From Annulohypoxylon bovei var. microspora (taxonomy: Eukaryota; Ascomycota; Sordariomycetes; Xylariales; Hypoxylaceae), in contig MU405222.1 of the NCBI GenBank assembly GCA_022836615.1, forward strand, positions 124,001 to 188,000: a stretch of 64,000 nt of DNA. Reading direction: 5' to 3'. Below are positions 12,912-23,523 of this stretch, in pieces. Each line of letters opens with the position of its first letter. Within the stretch, counting starts at the first letter, position 1. Under the pieces are notes generated by a model. The model did no database searches. It saw nothing but the letters and a program-made list of their open reading frames with translations, and had not been told where the DNA came from. The position numbers and the translations under genes are program-made.

Positions 12912-14233
12912 GCGGTGCATATGATAGGGCTGTCCCCATATCGAGGTCTTGCTCCACAGGCGGCGGAGACTTGCATTGTGTGTTCTTAGTGGCCTCCCTA
13001 ATTTGTCGGTGGGAATGGGATAGACACCGTTTCTAGAGCTATGAATTACGGTACACACTGTACTTAGGCATTGAACCCTCTATCGGACTATCGCGGATTA
13101 ATGGCGCAGAGTAGGCTCAACATGAAGTCATCGGACGTCTTGAACGGCATTACTCTATAGTGGAATGGGTTATCGGCTAACATGTGAGACCAGAGTGCCG
13201 GGATTCAGTCTCGAGGTCTAACTACTTAGGAATACATCTAAGTCTAACATAGTACTCGTTTCAGATGGGACTTGTTTATGGGTAACCACCAACCGAATAT
13301 CTAACGTTCTCACGACGAAGCTCCTAAGTCGGAGTTTTGATATGGATCTCAAGTGGAACCTAGAGAAAACTCCCGCAGAACAGGGAGAGACCTAGCTTTG
13401 CATGTGCATAATGTCCACCTGGCTCGGTTCCTGGTCCTATTCACTGTCCCACCCCGTCACTCGACGCGACTGGTTACCGAGAGATCTTCCGGGTGTGCCC
13501 GTCACATCGCTACTTGCATGGTCGCAAACAACATCGAGGCAGGGTATTAGGAGATATATTATGCATTCTGCAAGGCACCAGATGTTGTGCAACCAAAGAG
13601 GGGAGTTCCGTGCTGCGAGTTCGGGAATTGCTCACTATAGTTGGAGACAAACAGATCGACGAGGATCTGCAGAGGCTGTATGAGCCGGAGGTGAGGTGTT
13701 AGGTCAGGTATTTATGTTATGTGATAAAGGCTGTTTTACGTACGACTGGTAAATTGTGATATTCTAACTAGCAACTAAGGACGCGATGAGTAGGTATATA
13801 GTAGCATCTAGTTATAATGACTACCCGGGTAGTTATACATATACTAGATCACGATACTTTTAGGTAATAAGTAGTTATCGAGTCCACAGTTTGCCTATAA
13901 ATGATACGTACGCGGCATAGAAGCTGTCAAGGTTGGAAGTTTTGGGATCTGAAAACAGCGTTCTTTATGCTAGAACGTCAGGCTTATCCTAGGTAGTTCA
14001 AATAAGAAATTCTTAGAATCGGTGTTATTACGGGTTTAACTAATCAGATCTCAGCTTATGTGGGTGTCGGTAAGCTGTTACCTGTGCTTAGGTGTATTCT
14101 ACCTGATAAACCCCGCCTGAGCGAGGAGGCAACTTGAATGGACCTTGCGGTAAGATAATTACGATAGAAGCATCGTATATGTTAGAAATAGACACAGGCT
14201 ATAAACCAAACACCCACAATTTGGTAATACGTA
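12912..14233. other. Intergenic, no supported gene
   Basis: Open frames around 13350-13700 reach about 90 codons in overlapping frames, but none gives a recognisable domain or a coherent splice model. The last 500 bp are AT-rich and form the promoter side of the SDR gene. Confidence 0.5.
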
Positions 14234-15333
14234 ATGGCGCAGTTTCGAATTGACGGCTTTGCGATCGTTGTCGGAGTACGTATCACAATCTCTTACCCGA
14301 AGACAATTCATCCTAACCTCATGTAGGCAGCCGGTGGCATTGGACGAGAGGTTGTCTTGACGTTTGCTGAAGCTGGCGCGAAGGGTATCTTGCTAGCCGA
14401 CATCAACTTTGAAGCCGTTGCTCAAGTCGCGGATCAGAGCAAGGCTTTGGCATCAAACCCGAACTATCGGTGTATTTCAACCGTAGTCGACGTTACAGAT
14501 GTGGCGTCTGTGGACGCCCTAGTCAACCTTGCCAAGGCGCAATTCGACAGAGTCGACTACTGCATCAACGCATTTGGGGTGAGATAACCCGCAAATAATG
14601 TCTTTTCAACAGCCAAACTAATCTATGAGCGACCCAGGTCGACGTTGCTTCTTACGTTCCCTTTGATGAGACTGATCCCGACGACTTTGACCGAGTCCTC
14701 GGGATCAATACAAAGGGTGTGTTCCTTGTAACGCGTGCTGTAGCAAAAGCCATGCAGTCCCAGGAGCCTGCCTCGGCCGATCTAGGAAGACATGGCCGCC
14801 GAGATGTCGGCCGTGGATCCATTGTCAATGTCTCTTCGGCTATGGCACTTGTCGCTGTGCCCACAAAAGCTCCATACACAACCTCCAAACACGCAGTTAC
14901 AGGTATCACAAAGGCCGCAGGTTCGTGACCCACGCAGCATTTTTAGCCCCGGCTTTAATTACTAACATGAACAGTAATGGACTTCAAGTCTGCGGGCATT
15001 AGGATCAATCAAGTATGTCCGATATGGGTCAAGACGCCGATGTTCGAGGAAGAATGCCGGAGAATCCCCCAAACGCCACAGGTAATCGAGAAAATATCCC
15101 CTCTCAAGCGGGCTATCGAACCAGATGAAGTGGCTTCGGCCTGCCTGTACCTTTGTAGCCCTGCCACTGTATACCTGAACGGGATCACCCTAACGATGGA
15201 TTCGGGGCTCACTGTAGGTCCTATGATTGGCTACTCATCTGGTTTTCAATCAACCCGATGTTTTACCGGTGCTCCGCACCTGACATCTGGGACTTTTCAA
15301 AGGAATCGTACTTTTCAAAAGAATTTTTTTTAG
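14234..15333 (+). CDS. Short-chain dehydrogenase/reductase with element-extended C terminus
   Basis: Four exons: 14234-14275, 14327-14578, 14638-14920 and 14975-15333. This is a classical SDR: nucleotide-binding motif GAAGGIG at residues 14-20, the Asn of the N-x-K region near 122, catalytic Ser164/165, and Tyr178-x-x-x-Lys182. It is a cytosolic NAD(P)-dependent oxidoreductase with unknown substrate. The reading frame enters a transposon-like element at 15234 and stops inside its left inverted repeat, giving 311 aa, of which the last 33 are element-derived. Removing the element and one TA would restore a stop codon directly after GPMIG, for a 278-aa protein, a normal SDR length. The enzyme core is untouched, so the gene may still be functional. 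Confidence 0.85.
15234..15329 (+). repeat. Left terminal inverted repeat of the element
   Basis: This arm contains two near-direct copies of a CTTTTCAAA-type motif near its inner end. It supplies the last 33 codons and the stop codon (15331-15333) of the SDR frame. Confidence 0.85.
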
Positions 15334-15700
15334 ATACTTAGAATTAGGTGTAATCTCCACCTAATTTCAGGTACCACTGCAAAATGAAAGCTTCAATCGA
15401 TGCATAATTGAATCCCACGCCTTTATAATAAATCGCATGTAATTGATTTTTTTTTGGGTTTAAAGTTTTTATATCGTATAAATATTACGTTATTTTATTA
15501 AGTTTAAATACGTTTTGTTATTATTATATTGCTGTGGAAAGATTTAGCTTATGTAACGTATGTATGGTTTATGGAAATAATATGAAATAAAAGCATACGA
15601 AGCGTTTGCGTAATTAAATAAGTTATGCAAATAAAAAAATATATTACTTTAGAAAAGAGTACATTATTTTGTATGTGAAACGCTAATAAACTTAAGTATC

Positions 15701-15796
15701 AAAAAATTCTTTTGAAAAGTACGATTCCTTTGAAAAGTCCCAGATGTCAGGTGCGGAGCACCGGTAAAACATCGGGTTGATTGAAAACCAGATGAG
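15701..15796 (-). repeat. Right terminal inverted repeat of the element
   Basis: Exact reverse complement of the left arm. Beyond position 15701 similarity continues for a few bases (GATACTTA) after a 2-bp indel. It is followed by TA at 15797-15798. Confidence 0.85.
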
Positions 15797-16732
15797 TAGG
15801 TAGATGCGCGATTCAATTCACCAGAATCGTCCGTAAGCAAAAAAGAAAAAGAAATGAATCACCAACCGGTATCATTTGCCTTTGAGTTACATAACTAGAG
15901 GCGTAAGTCAGTTACATCATTGCCATCCTGCATGCTGCGGTTCCAATTCGCCCCCGAAATTCCATTGGTCACATTATCCAGCCACTATAGCCACCCAATA
16001 TCCCAACATAACAGTCACTGACGTCCACAGAAGATAGGGAGGCCGGAAAATCAGGTGAGACGCCGCACCGTCGTAATAAGTAATTCGAATCGTGTACAAT
16101 TTTATCAATGCACAATTGCCATTGCACCATTCATGATATGAAATAAGAGAATTACGATATTTTGTGAATACTTCTGATATCAGATATGTTCTAGACTACC
16201 GTGACGTAGATACGGCATAGCTTTCATTTAAGTATGTAAGTTAATCAAATGCCGTGGAAAACACTTGTGTGGGTTTATTAATTCTAACTTGCTTGACAGT
16301 CAATGAATTCGGGAGATCACGCTCCATGAGGAGAAATATAAATGAGGCGAAAGCTAATGTGAACGAATTACTTTGCTTTCCCTTATCATAGCATATTTAA
16401 GTTATCTCTCCTTACTACCTAGCTACTTGATATTTGATATTTGGTCCTCTTTCGTTGCTTACCTACTTAACTGTCATAAAATAGGGGGCGTAGGTCGTCT
16501 CCACTAATAATATTTCCTAAAATCAACCTGAAGATCACCTTTTGACTGACACAGAGAAATATCCTTCACAGGTTTGATATGAGAATTCACAAGGCGACTA
16601 CCAAGTGTGATAACTTTTGTTAGTTAAGTTTTGCATTTACTAGAGGCAAGCTTCCTAGTCTACCTAGGTATTTGACCCAAGATGACAGCTTTCCCATATG
16701 CCCAGGGCTTGAATAGTTAGTAGGCCATGACT
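15797..16732. other. Intergenic, no supported gene
   Basis: AT-rich DNA between the element and the 3' end of the lectin gene. One TACCTAGGTA palindrome lies at 16661-16670. No gene is seen. Confidence 0.6.
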
Positions 16733-17417
16733 TTAAGGGGCAGTAACATTGGTAAGCGGCCAGTTGATGCCCTTGTCTGCGGCACCGGTGTTTCCTAATC
16801 CCGCACAGCTGTATAGACCGACTGGGTTGTTCTCTGTGGCTCTCATGTACTGGAGGTCGAGACATTCCTCTGTTTTATACGTGAGCTTCAAGGATATGTG
16901 GATGTAGGACTACGCGATACTTACGTGGGCTCGACAACTCAAGGGCAATCCGTCCGTCTGGCATGGCAACCCACTTTTGAGAGTCGGCTGTGTCTGAGCA
17001 CTCCTTGATGTAGATGTTGGCCATATCCTTCCAGTTGGCTATTCGTTATATTAGATTATATTTGCCCCATTATACATCTTGGTGGAATTCTTACCCTGTT
17101 CACCTCCATCTAGACACAGCTCGGTGCCGGCTAGCTGGATCTTTGTGTTGCCGCTCGTGATGTACCATTGTTGTTCGGGCGCCTGGGCACCAGTCTTTCT
17201 AAATAGATGAAAAAGAAACGTCAGGATACAAGTTTCTAATATTCTCAGGGGGGTTCAAGACGAACATAACTAGAGTGCTACCGCTAGTGGATGTTTTGGG
17301 GACCAAGACGAACTTGGCGTCCACCATCGAAGTGATATACACAGCACGGTAGCCATCAGGAACCTGGGCAAGGCCAGTCGCGGCGAACGCGAACATGAGG
17401 AAGGAAGTCGCCAACAT
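16733..17417 (-). CDS. Secreted ricin-B-type lectin-domain protein, 168 aa
   Basis: Four exons on the minus strand (17417-17266, 17198-17095, 17038-16925, 16869-16733) give 168 aa. The N terminus is a signal peptide ending near residue 18. The mature part shows the QxW-like beta-trefoil signatures EQQWYI and SQKWVAMPDGRIAL and the ECLDLQ and LCLDGG strands that end ricin-B repeats. The predicted product is a single small extracellular carbohydrate-binding beta-trefoil protein with no catalytic domain. The first donor (GTTCGT) was chosen because only it keeps phase into the QQW exon. The sugar ligand is unknown. Confidence 0.75.
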
Positions 17418-18640
17418 ATTGGTTTATTTTGTAGGTTTTATGTAAGCAGATAACTTTCAAGAATGGATGATGCTCAAGTGTAGGATCGCCAGTGAGGCCA
17501 TACACTAAGGGCATATGTTATTTATACATGCATACAGAGCAGGTTTTCCTACTAGAATAGTCCAAGCATGCCTAGAGGCAATTTACTAGCCTAATTGGCA
17601 ACCAATCCTCAAGACTCAGAAATATATTAAAGCTCATTCGAAGCTGGGGGACTTCCTTAGGGTTTCCCCATTTCTCGGAGCTTGGTATACATTACCTAAT
17701 CCGTCAATAACCTATTAATTAATTTGATGGAGAAGGACCATGGGTTGTATTTTCTTGATCGTCGGCAGATTCTCCACGAGATGGGCACCAATAGATCTGC
17801 CGCTATTCCTATCTCCGCCCTCACCTTTACCCCCCCTATATCATAGTCGGCTAATATGTGCTAGAGCAAGGTACGGCATTGGATTCTCCTGAGGCGACTC
17901 CGAGCGTGCCTCATCCAGTAAGCCCTTGGAATTTATTATGTCATCGATAAACCTCTTTCACCAAATGTTCAAACGGTGAATAATGTTCAAGAATTAGGAT
18001 GCAAGTAGCTCGTGGGATGTTAGCGCTCTTTTTGCTCGACCGTGCCGCCGAAGCTACCAATCTGCGGATGAAGATGGCGCTGAATTGAGATTCTTCTTGT
18101 AGGTAAAAATTATACCGGATAGGTCACTGGTGTTATTGACAACAATAGCGGTAGTTGTCATGTTGGATAGGGGGAATTAGAGTTCAGGGGCCCAGTAGTT
18201 TATTTCAACATCATAACTAACTAGGTTATAACATGGCATCTACTAGTAACTCAATTGCTAATATAAACACAAGTTACTATTGCCTCATAACTTATAAACT
18301 ACCTAGTCTATATGAATAAAATAACTATTCTTTAACACTTTTAGAAATAATCTTAGACCATGTCACAATGAGGGTTACCCCTTTTGTTTCAAGCTTGTTC
18401 GTGGGCTACGATACCATTAATGATGTAACTCAATGATAGCGGTCCACGGCGAATATTACTTTCCTGGCTTGAGTAGGAAATCCATGTAAATATTAAATCT
18501 GTGATAATAGTTTAGGATCTATGACGCTAGGAGGGTCTAGAGATCCAGTGTAACAACTAATCATGATGAGTTTCGGAAGCACCTCCTTTCTCAAATAGAA
18601 TATTCCAAAGACACTGCTGATACCTTTAATGATATTCCAG
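17418..18640. other. Intergenic, AT-rich
   Basis: Promoter side of the lectin gene followed by AT-rich DNA with no supported gene. Confidence 0.6.
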
Positions 18641-18682
18641 ATTTAATCCACACCTACATCGAAACACCGCGCTCAGACCCGA

Positions 18683-18880
18683 TCTGACCCCCAGCTCACC
18701 CGTTTCACAAGAATCCCACATCCATCGACGTGGAATCAGGATCCCTACGCCGCTCCTCCCCCACGCAAATCCTTCGGGTCCGGGCGCCGGATCGCCCTCG
18801 GGCCAGGACCCGGGCCAAGAGTCGCTAATCTGTAACTGCGCCCCCGCCTTCCCTTCGACGCAATCCATCTACATACCTCG
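18683..18880 (+). pseudogene. Cytochrome P450 heme-loop relic
   Basis: A GC-rich island inside AT-rich DNA. Read on the plus strand from 18683, it contains the block DPYAAPPPRKSFGSGRRIA at about 18743-18799, which resembles the P450 heme-binding signature FGxGRRxCxG. The Cys codon is replaced by Ala (GCC), and the following helix continues only in another frame (QESLICNCA). No upstream P450 exons are visible. I infer a short decayed fragment of a P450 gene. Chance resemblance cannot be fully excluded. Confidence 0.45.
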
Positions 18881-19675
18881 TGGCTTTGGCCCCTTCCGTG
18901 CTACCGAGTGCGCGCTTACACACACACCCGACGTCTGGACGAGGCTGAAAGAGGTGAATATAGCGAGTAGTGGCGTATGAAACTATAATCACGGCAGCTA
19001 CAGTTATACATATGATAAACAATTCTGAACCAATTATATTCCCCATATACCTGGCTGTCCTTAAGCACATCCCTCCCATAACGGGTTAGCCTTGCGAGAG
19101 GAGAGATCAAGCCTTACCTATGTTTCCGAATTCCGAGAAACCCCTTCTTGAGTAATGTTTCAAGAAACGTAGCCTAGTACCGATATAGTTGACTTGATAA
19201 TAGGAATCATTCTGCGGGACCTGACACTAGTCTAGCAGGGGAGGCAATAGAACCAATCACGATATACCTCACTAAGATCAACAAGATCAACACTGCAACG
19301 TCATATCAAAGCGACATAAAAATACAATAAAAAGCTAATTTATAAAATTTATTAACAAGATAGAAATAAGTAGTAGTATACGATGTAAAAGAAGAAATGG
19401 TATGAATCGTAATACTGGATATCCCCCGTAGCTCCGTCTCTCCGTACGCGTGCATGACGACGTCTTGGTATCCTGGCCAGATATCGCCCGCCCCGAACGC
19501 CCTGAGGAAGACAGGTGTGTTCTCCGTATATCGATGCCTGCTGCGTCTTCTATATTCCGGGACGCGCAGGCGGAAACACTCCTATCATGTCTGCCTCCCT
19601 ATTATAGAGCACTGCCATACTCCTTTAATTTTCATAATTTATACAATTTTACTTGGTCAAAGATGCTATTGTTGC
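18881..19675. other. Intergenic, no supported gene
   Basis: AT-rich DNA downstream of the P450 relic and 3' of the DUF3455 gene. No RNA gene is seen. Confidence 0.6.
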
Positions 19676-20583
19676 TCATGATTGAGAGTCACCTTCCCAG
19701 AACCAGTATCTATTTTACATGTTAGCGGAATGTTCAATGGATATTGTGATCAAGAATGAGAACGTACTGTGCGGAGTATTGCACCTCGAATGCGGCTGCT
19801 TGGCCTTGGCACGTCGCCGGGGGAGAACCGCCCGCTGTGTTGATCCGGTAGACTTCTTGCAAGTTACCCGTAGCGCCGGTGCGAGTGTTCAGCTTTAGCC
19901 ACGCCACAGCCTTCTCGCCTTGTTGACCCCTGGGAGCATCGTCGGGTGCGCTCGTCTGGTTAGCCTTGCTGCACGGGGCTTCGCCGAGGTTGTACTTGTT
20001 CGTGTCGAGGTTAAAGAACGGGGTTGTGTCGTCGGTGAAGAAGTGGTGACCCGAGATCATGAGGTCGGTCGGGCCCATGAGAGAGTCTTCCTGTGTCGTG
20101 AGGTTGAATTGTAGTGCAAGCTTAGGCAGGAGTTGGAACAGATCCGGATATGTCGAGGCAACGCAGCTAGCATTGAAGAGAGTCGCAACGGCTCCTACGG
20201 CAACGGGGATGGCCGTGGCGTTGGTCGTGTCACATGTGTAGTTTTGCGTCCCACGTCCTACCGCCACGTGCTTCAGAGTTAGACCGGCGGATGGAGCAGG
20301 CAGTGGTGTAGGTGCTAAGAATAATGTTAGTTGAATTACTAAGAACGCCGCTGTTAAGATGTGTTTACGAACCTGCTGCCATCTGAGCCTTCGAAAGATC
20401 ACAGACCGGAGCCGACGCCATGGACTTTCCTAATTCGACCTTCGATGCTAACATGTTGAAATACTCGGAGACGGTGTTGAGGCCATCTGGCTTAGCGGCA
20501 TCCCAGTTGAAAGCTGGCCATGTTGGAGCAGCGATGACGGTCGAAGCACCGAGAAGTGATACCAGTAATGTCGAGGCGTACAT
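19676..20583 (-). CDS. Secreted DUF3455-family protein, 263 aa
   Basis: Three exons on the minus strand: 20583-20373, 20314-19768 and a 34-nt last exon 19709-19676. The phases close at 264 codons. An N-terminal signal peptide (cleavage near residue 18) precedes a domain with GRGTQNYTC and AVGAVATLFNASC near its start and a C-terminal YSAQYWFWEG. This pattern is known for DUF3455, a fungal/bacterial secreted family of unknown function that is often misnamed malate dehydrogenase. Without the last small exon the protein would end in an atypical tail, so the splice is preferred. Several N-x-S/T sites and paired cysteines agree with secretion. Confidence 0.82.
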
Positions 20584-23523
20584 TTTGATAGATGTGAGTC
20601 GGAATGAGTATGAGGAATAAGATAATGTTGGTTGTCTGAGGTAGAATCGATGCGGTTTGTTGTTGAGTTCTTAGAGTCTTGATCGTTATAGGCGTAGATG
20701 TAGACTAATAAGAAATGGAAAACCCAAAGAAAACCCGACCCAAGATACAGAAGATAGATAGACTAGATTGAAAAGGAAATAAAGGAAACACTAAGGAGAT
20801 AGAGAAATAGAAAACGTAAAAGGAAATGATCTCCCGGAATAGAGAGATATATAAGATAGAGTTGAAGATGTATATACAATGGCTGAACACATCTTCGGGA
20901 GCGGGATGAGATGGGGTTATTAAATCTAGAGACGCCGCCAGCCTACCTTAGACTACTTAGATTTTCTTGGCTACGCCCTACCCCAGTTCAGCGGCACCGC
21001 AGCGTGGGACCCTGAACGGATCCTAAATTTGAACCGGGAAGCTTGCGAGTCTAGACAAGGGTTCATCGAGAAATTCTAGCTTCTGCAGCTGAAGAATGGT
21101 CATTTTTGCCTATGAGCCCGCGGTAAAAGGGCGAGCCGGCGAGAACTAGACGCAAGGTTGGTAGTATCCCATAGCTGCATGGGTAGTATTCCATATCCCT
21201 GTCATCGACTCAGCATGGGGCTCTGTATGGAGAGCCAAGCGATCTGCAGCTAGGACCCGTCGACAGGGGTGTATAGCCGGCGAACGACGATCTGACTGGC
21301 TGGCGAAGCTACCTTGCAAGCGCCAGCGGTGGCCTCTTCTTCGGCCACCCGCTCAACGCTTGGATGATATTTCTTGGTGTATCTATGAGAGATGAAGAGG
21401 GGTGTAGCGGCAAAACGCTTCATGTTTGAAATGACTAAACTTCTGTTCAAGTTAAGCAAGCAATCGTCACTAATGTTGAAGATAATTGTGTTTCGTAAGG
21501 CTGGATATAGGAAGAGACACGAGAGATCACAATAAACGGTCTGTGTTCCGTAGTGTGCCACGTGTAGTGATGTTGGTTAGAAGCTCGCTGCAAGGCGTAT
21601 CAGAAGTAAGGGTCTTCTAAACCCTGCATCCGCAATGACATGTGCAATGAGCTTTGACTCTTGAAGTAGAAACATGGTAAAGGCAGCATGATGACCAACA
21701 GCATCTTACCAAGTCATGGAATCATTGTTGGATATTGACGCCAGCAAGGCATTGCTAGACGAAGAACCACCAAAGGTAAGGTAGGCGGAGCACGGAGCTC
21801 GTAAGCTAAGCCAAAAGGACCATCCTCGTCCTTCTGATGCCATCTAGGTGAACGAAATCTTGTATGTTGTCGTAATAATGATCAAGCTACTAAGCTCTAA
21901 TCCAAGGAACTCATTGATCCGGATGGCGATGAAAGCCGTTGCAACTCTAAGATCGACCTAGAACTTGACCGATGCTACTTAGCTTACTCGCATGTGATTG
22001 GAGGATCCGCTGCAGAAAGAAAGCAAAGAAGCTTTAAGAGGTTGGGAGGGGATCTCGGTAGCTTGCAGACGCCATCAGGTCATAGAGGGTAGTAGTAAGC
22101 GTAGGTATGTAGTACAGTAGTACTCCGTGCCTTGTTGATGAAAGTGGTTGAAAAAAAAGAAATGTGAATTGGACAGGGGTAAAAAGATATTAGCCCGCAA
22201 AAGCAAGGTCCAGAAGGTGGGTTAATTTCAAAAGCAACTAATCCGGGCTAATCTTTTGACCCCGCATACAGAGACACATGCAGACATGCAATGTGGCGGT
22301 TAACATCTCAAAATAGCAACAAGCGCGCCCGACACCCAAAAATAAACAAAATTAGGCCTCTCGTTTAAGCGGGTCTTATCATACCCGTTCGGGCCAATTA
22401 GCCCAGATAAATACGCCCTAGCCAATCACAACAGTCACAACGCATACAGCTCCCCGGCTTCTCCAGCTACCGACTGGCTCTCGGAATGCGGGCAAATTTA
22501 TGTTGAATGCGATACCACCTTACGCACATACTCTTGCAAATTAGCTTCTTATTACATATCTTCGATGTCGCCTCGTCTCAGGTGGTGCTGAAAGGAGAAG
22601 GCGTCTCGCTCGTCCGACGGTCGTAAACTCCGCACATACTACATACAAGCTTACCTACATATCTCTTAGGCAGGCTACTCGGTAATCAATACATGTCTCG
22701 CTGGACAATGTATCGAAGCCTCCTCGGCCGCTTCCCGTCTGTTGTGCCACATATCAGTCTCGGGTGTGGGTTGCAGCCGCGGTCAAGACATCGGTGCGCG
22801 TCTTCTGATTGGTGTCTCGCCTACGGTGAGAGTCGAACATTGTATACGCGGGTAGATTGAGACTGTACTCGTGCTCTTGTAGCCCAGCCCGCCAGCGTCA
22901 AGCAGGGCATTCAAAACCCCGGGATGATCTGGAATAGGCAGTAACAAGCCCAGTTACGTAGTCCCCTGTGTAGCCAAGTCCGGTACTCGCTGAGCAGCCG
23001 AGCCTAGATATTACTTGCTATCAAGATTAGATACTACTAGCCAATCAGGAAAGAGTCTTCACCAGACTAGAGCTGTCTCAGGCGGGCCGTTTACATATTG
23101 CGTGCATCATATATCCAACACGGCGGCTCGGGGTGACCACATTTCTAGACCTGGGCTTCTTTTCACGGTTATGGAACAAATGAAGAAGGTTCCCCCATTT
23201 AAGATGGGCAACATTCTGACTCCGAGGGTGGGCATCGTGATTCTTTCTATACTCCATCTTTACTCGTGATCATCTAGAGGTCTGTTTCTTCGAAAGCCTT
23301 CTTGTCTTGGTATCAATGCGGGTTGGCTTGCGTTAAGCTAGGCCTTGAACATGGCCTGAACATGCAAGTACACCACGATAATATAACATGTATAATACAT
23401 ACTAAAAGACACGAGTATGATATTCAACTCAATGGGTTAGTATTAGTTGCATGGCACGTGCTGTATTAAACAAAAGCCAGCTGGTAATGGTACAATAGAT
23501 GTATAACCCTGCGGACGTAATCA
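20584..23523. other. Gene-free stretch of about 2.9 kb
   Basis: The only sizeable frame is 103 codons on the minus strand (21250-21561); it has no recognisable domain and I do not call it. The left end is the promoter of the DUF3455 gene, with an A/G-rich block at 20700-20890. No tRNA, rRNA or clear repeat was seen. Confidence 0.5.

Larger units (their letters stand above)
15234..15796. mobile_element. Non-autonomous DNA-transposon-like element (MITE) with 96-bp perfect TIRs
   Basis: Positions 15234-15329 and 15701-15796 are perfect inverted repeats of each other by eye, starting CTCATCTGG. They flank about 371 bp of AT-rich DNA without an open frame. The element is bordered on both sides by TA, consistent with a TA target-site duplication as used by Tc1/mariner and pogo/Fot1-type transposases. 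No transposase is encoded, so mobility would depend on another copy. Perfect identity of the two arms suggests a recent insertion. The element sits at the end of the SDR coding sequence. Confidence 0.8.

Noticed and set aside
13353..13702. Overlapping frames, one ending in a GDILCILQG-like segment reminiscent of HET-protein C termini
   Set aside because: The resemblance is a few residues only and the flanking HET motifs are absent.
18626..18868. 80-codon minus-strand frame over the GC-rich island
   Set aside because: The plus-strand P450-like reading explains the island better. The minus frame has no recognisable content.
21250..21561. 103-codon minus-strand frame
   Set aside because: Isolated, no domain, no convincing splice sites.
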